Assembly: GCA_015499995.1 (NCBI GenBank)
Contig: JADNRV010000375.1
Coordinates: 1-43,564 of the forward strand
Direction of reading: 5' to 3'
Origin: Flammula alnicola
Taxonomy: Eukaryota > Basidiomycota > Agaricomycetes > Agaricales > Strophariaceae
Length of the DNA stretch: 43,564 nt
Below are positions 40,555-43,564 of the stretch, piece after piece. Under the pieces are notes generated by a model. It was not told the origin of the DNA. It saw nothing but the letters and a program-made list of their open reading frames with translations, and made no database searches. Numbering within the stretch: the stretch's first letter is position 1; each line of letters starts with the position of its first letter. The translations under genes were made by a program, and so were the position numbers.

Positions 40555-41133
40555 GATACGAGGGCAAGTACTGATGGCGGTTCAGAGAACATGGACGCGC
40601 TTATATGGCCCTCAGTGGAGAGTGACGATCAATCTTAAAATAATCAACCAAGAATCTATGCCATTTGCGCACAATGCCTAGAAACGGCCCGAAGAAAAAT
40701 CAGAAGCATAAGCTTATCAAGAAATATTGGAAATAGGATCGGAAGACACGGTTCGGCTTGCCAGTTCGAAACAGGGATGAATCACTGAATTGGGAGTACC
40801 GTGCACGGTGAACGACTGTAGAAAATTGCGTAGCAGTGCTGATAATCAGAATGAATAGTATAACCAGAATTAGAAAGAGTGATTTGGATCGTCAGGAAAT
40901 CGAGATGAATTTGAATGTGCGGTGCACGGGACTAAGACAGCGATAAACCGCAATTTGAAAGCGCTGTGCACGGCAAAGGTAGCGCATAAGCATTGGTAGT
41001 GCATAGGCACAAATTTGAAAGCACTGTGCACGGCACTCAGTAGCGCATGTGGTGCATGGTACTAGAGTAAAACAATACTGTGCACGCAGCTAGAGTAAAC
41101 CCATTCAAGTTCTCCCTCTTCCCGCTGTGCACA
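40555..41133. other. Right subterminal region of the KDZ element
   Basis: No gene. It contains GTGCAC-type sites near 40802, 40923, 40963, 41026 and 41083 and the terminal one at 41127, most in the context CTGTGCACGGCA or CGGTGCACGG, plus CTAGAGTAAA strings at about 41063 and 41091. The same motifs occur at the left end, so they are candidate transposase-binding sites. Confidence 0.65.
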
Positions 41134-41144
41134 ATACTGTAGTA
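41134..41144 (+). repeat. Right copy of 11-bp direct repeat at KDZ border
   Basis: ATACTGTAGTA, identical to 31368-31378 in the same orientation. Confidence 0.55.
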
Positions 41145-41200
41145 TCTTGGCCGCTCACAACGACGCACGCTTATCAACATTACGCGCGACTATTCAAAGC

Positions 41201-43320
41201 ATGGGAAAACACTGGACAAGCAGCCCTGAGCAGCTGGAGTGGTTGAGGAAGAAGATAGCGGACTATCACGAGGCTCAGAAGAAGAAGACAGTCAGCAGAT
41301 TCAACAGCGCATGTCAATCAGCATGGTTCCAAGCCTGGCCGATGCGCAATGAGCTCTTTCCAGACAAGCCAGAGACGGAGCCTCTCACTACTGACGAAAA
41401 GGCAGCAGTCGACAGTGCAGTTTCCGAGCGCAAAAAAGTACGTCATTATTTAATTAGGACGCGTTTTACGAGACTGATGACCGTTGTAGCAACTTGTATG
41501 GTGGTTCCAATGGAATGGTAACCCAACTAGGCATTCGAAGACACGAGACGCGGCGCGTTTTGTCAAAGCCCTTGAGTTCCCAGAGAAAGGGAAATCTGCC
41601 AAATCGACAGAGCGCCTCCCACAACGTGTCGTCGTTTACCAAAGGTTATATTCCGAAAAAACCAAGAAAGCAGTTGACGAGGCAGTTGCTCAAGAGGGAG
41701 TCACCACTAGAGAGGCCAAACTAGCAGTTCGGCGCAATGTTACCCAGAGAATGTTGGCAGCCGAGGGACCTCAGGTTCAGAAGGAGATTGACGAAGAACT
41801 TGCGAAGTGGAGGGCGTCTCACGAAAAGAAGCTACTCGAGAGCGAAGGCGATGAAGGGGATGGAACGAAAACAGCCGATGAATACCATAAGTACGTTCTT
41901 TCATTCTCAATGAACATTGCTAATGGACGATAACAGCGCTGTAATGGCACTAACTCGTATTTTGCCAAACGCGTTGAAAGCCTGTGCTGATGAGGCCGGC
42001 TGGGTCATTTATGCCGTTGCTGCGGGTCCTCATGCCCTAGAAAATGGTGAAATATGGCTGCAAGAGTAGGTCGTTATGTTTTGTAACAATAATTGTTGCT
42101 GAACACTTACATACCTAGTTTTTATGCTGGTCCAACTAATGCGGCGGATCACACTTTCCGAGAGGCGTATCCAGACTTCCATAAAAACTTTCTTCAGCCG
42201 TTCTCGAACCATGTTCGAAATTGTTTCCGTAAGTCACTTATAGATATTGCCAGATAATTGACTAATTGTTTCTTCAGCCCCGGATGTTCGAGCGTCTCGG
42301 GTATTGAAAAATGCAACAAAGGACACAGAGTTGTCGACAGAATCAGAAGCTCAGGCAGTTAGTGTGGAGAACCTTGACGACGATGAAGACGATGAGGAAC
42401 TGCTCGCAGGACTGATCTCAGGACTTCGGAACAGCCGTGCACCGCCTCAATCTCCTTCGGATCAGGATTCTATTTTTAGCACCAGCAATGCGCCAATCAG
42501 TATCAACACGACTTCGAATACGCTATTTTCGGACCAGGAGATAACTCCACCGCCGCCAGTGCTAGTTTAGGCATTGGACTCCAAACGCCAGCTGTTTCTT
42601 CCCCTTTACTTGCTGGTTCTGAACCTGACGACATGCCTGGAAATGATGGAGCACCAACAGAGCCAATTGAATTTGCGTTTTGCGCGAATGGCTGCAACAA
42701 TTCCTCCTTCGGTTACCCCTGCTGTCAATGAACCTCACAACGATGACAATTTCCCACCAATTGACATTCCTGTTATCAGCACTACCGACGTTGGCACAAA
42801 TGTCTCGCTTTCTATTCATCCAACCGCACCTACGCCCCCAGGCAATGAAGCTATAATTGATCCAGCCCTACTTGATACCGCTATCCCTGGTTTGGACACG
42901 ACTCCTCTGCCACCTTTGGAGTCCCAGCACCCTCAGGCGTCATTGGACACTTCGGACTATACAGTTCCCGGTGCACGGATCTATGAAGGATCCTCAACTC
43001 AGGCCCTGGATCACGTGGTTCAATTACAGCCGAGACCAATTATGAGCGCTACCACAAACATGCTATCCATGGCTGCCACCACGACTCCCACCATCGCCGA
43101 GACCGGTGAAGAAGTACTTTCTGCGCAAGAGAAGAGACGTCGGACCATGGCCGCTAACAAACTTAAGCGTAAGCATGCTGAGGTGGAGAATGAACCAACC
43201 CCGGTTGATGGTCAACGAGCTCGCCGTGTCATCCGTCCCCCTGAGAGATTCGACCCCACTAAGACGCCTGAAGGGAAAACCAAGAAACGGAGCAACAAGG
43301 GGAAAAAGGTCAGAGGATAG
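41201..43320 (+). CDS. Hypothetical protein with acidic, Pro/Ser/Thr-rich and basic C-terminal regions, about 605 aa
   Basis: Exons 41201-41437, 41490-41890, 41937-42065, 42119-42228 and 42278-42558 join cleanly. To reach the long 3' frame that ends at 43320, a 102-bp intron (42559-42660, weak donor GTGCTA) must be assumed; without it the frame stops at 42570. Between them a third frame (42571-42690) also looks coding (SPLLAGSEPDDMPGNDG), so a frameshift is possible. The N-terminus MGKHWTSSPEQLEWLRKK is followed by a Trp-rich segment (SAWFQAWPMRNELF; QLVWWFQWNG). I have seen similar openings in repeated, possibly transposon-linked Agaricomycete genes but cannot name the family. The C-terminus is basic (RARRVIRPPERF, GKTKKRSNKGKKVRG). 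The ATG lies 57 bp after the KDZ border, so upstream exons could have been lost. Confidence 0.55.
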
Positions 43321-43564
43321 TAGACATTATGTCTTAGTCTAGACCGTTTGACTTTTTGCAAAGAACTTATGGTGCTTATCATAACCATCTTATCTTATCA
43401 TACACTTGACTTGGGCTTGAAAATGAAACATGTCGCATAAGTCATGGGCCCAACACAGCCACCAACCTCGACGTGCGGCAAATCCACCGGCATTCTCGGC
43501 ACGGCAATTCACCTCAGTCTAGGGTATTCACGCCATATTCAGGTTGTCCAGACATATTCTACTG
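43321..43564. other. 3' flank to window end
   Basis: AT-rich after the stop codon, no coding frame or repeat seen. Confidence 0.5.

Larger units (their letters stand above)
31379..41133. mobile_element. KDZ DNA transposon with three additional genes, about 9.8 kb
   Basis: The element is defined by an intact KDZ transposase, by short inverted tips (TGTGCACAG at 31381-31389 and its complement at 41125-41133), by an 11-bp direct repeat outside both tips and by repeated GTGCAC motifs in the first 80 and last 340 bp. Inside are the transposase (31780-35491, minus), a small protein (35803-36371, minus), an internal repeat region (36400-37720), a coiled-coil protein (38592-39314, plus) and an RNase H1 N-terminal-like protein (39751-40554, minus). 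All four frames are unbroken, so the insertion is recent or still active. The right border is less certain than the left because the gene that follows is not the one interrupted on the left. Confidence 0.75.

Overview
This is nuclear DNA of a filamentous basidiomycete, most likely an Agaricomycete. Genes are broken by many introns of about 45-60 bp with GT..AG ends. The protein types (secreted sedolisin, expanded F-box genes, small secreted Cys proteins, a KDZ transposase with a CxC2-like cysteine cluster) are characteristic of that group. All exon models were assembled by eye from splice signals and phase continuity; none is supported here by RNA or by a database search.

Layout. 1-13.3 kb is the most gene-like part: a ten-exon all-helical protein (1690-3256), a minus-strand fragment resembling the C-terminus of fungal O-fucosyltransferase-like proteins (3405-4025), a Ser-rich protein (4848-5846), a small secreted Cys-rich protein (6436-6975), a repeat-rich 2.5 kb gap with GCACGC motifs, a complete sedolisin/tripeptidyl peptidase (9526-11485) and an F-box protein (11827-13302). 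13.6-16.0 kb is a degenerate DNA transposon bounded by 22-bp inverted repeats. 16-19.8 kb has no gene and holds pieces of dispersed repeats. 19.8-26 kb carries an unrecognised seven-exon gene, a four-copy 137-bp tandem repeat, a secreted Lys/His-rich protein and a predicted pseudokinase. 26-31.4 kb contains a second copy of a block from 18.8-19.9 kb, an F-box gene (27846-29061) and a duplicated, truncated copy of that F-box gene with its promoter (30797-31360).

The main system is 31.37-41.14 kb: an apparently intact KDZ (Kyakuja-Dileera-Zisupton) DNA transposon. It encodes an 11-exon, 1065-residue transposase with a visible catalytic triad. Three further genes lie inside: a small basic/acidic protein, a coiled-coil protein on the opposite strand, and a protein with an RNase H1 N-terminal (viroplasmin)-like domain. 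The ends carry arrays of GTGCAC motifs and are flanked by an 11-bp direct repeat. The left end lies exactly where the second F-box copy stops. The right end abuts a different gene (41201-43320), so the missing half of the F-box copy is not in the window.

Overall, the 16-43 kb half is shaped by transposition and segmental duplication, while the metabolic and secreted genes on the left and in the middle look intact.
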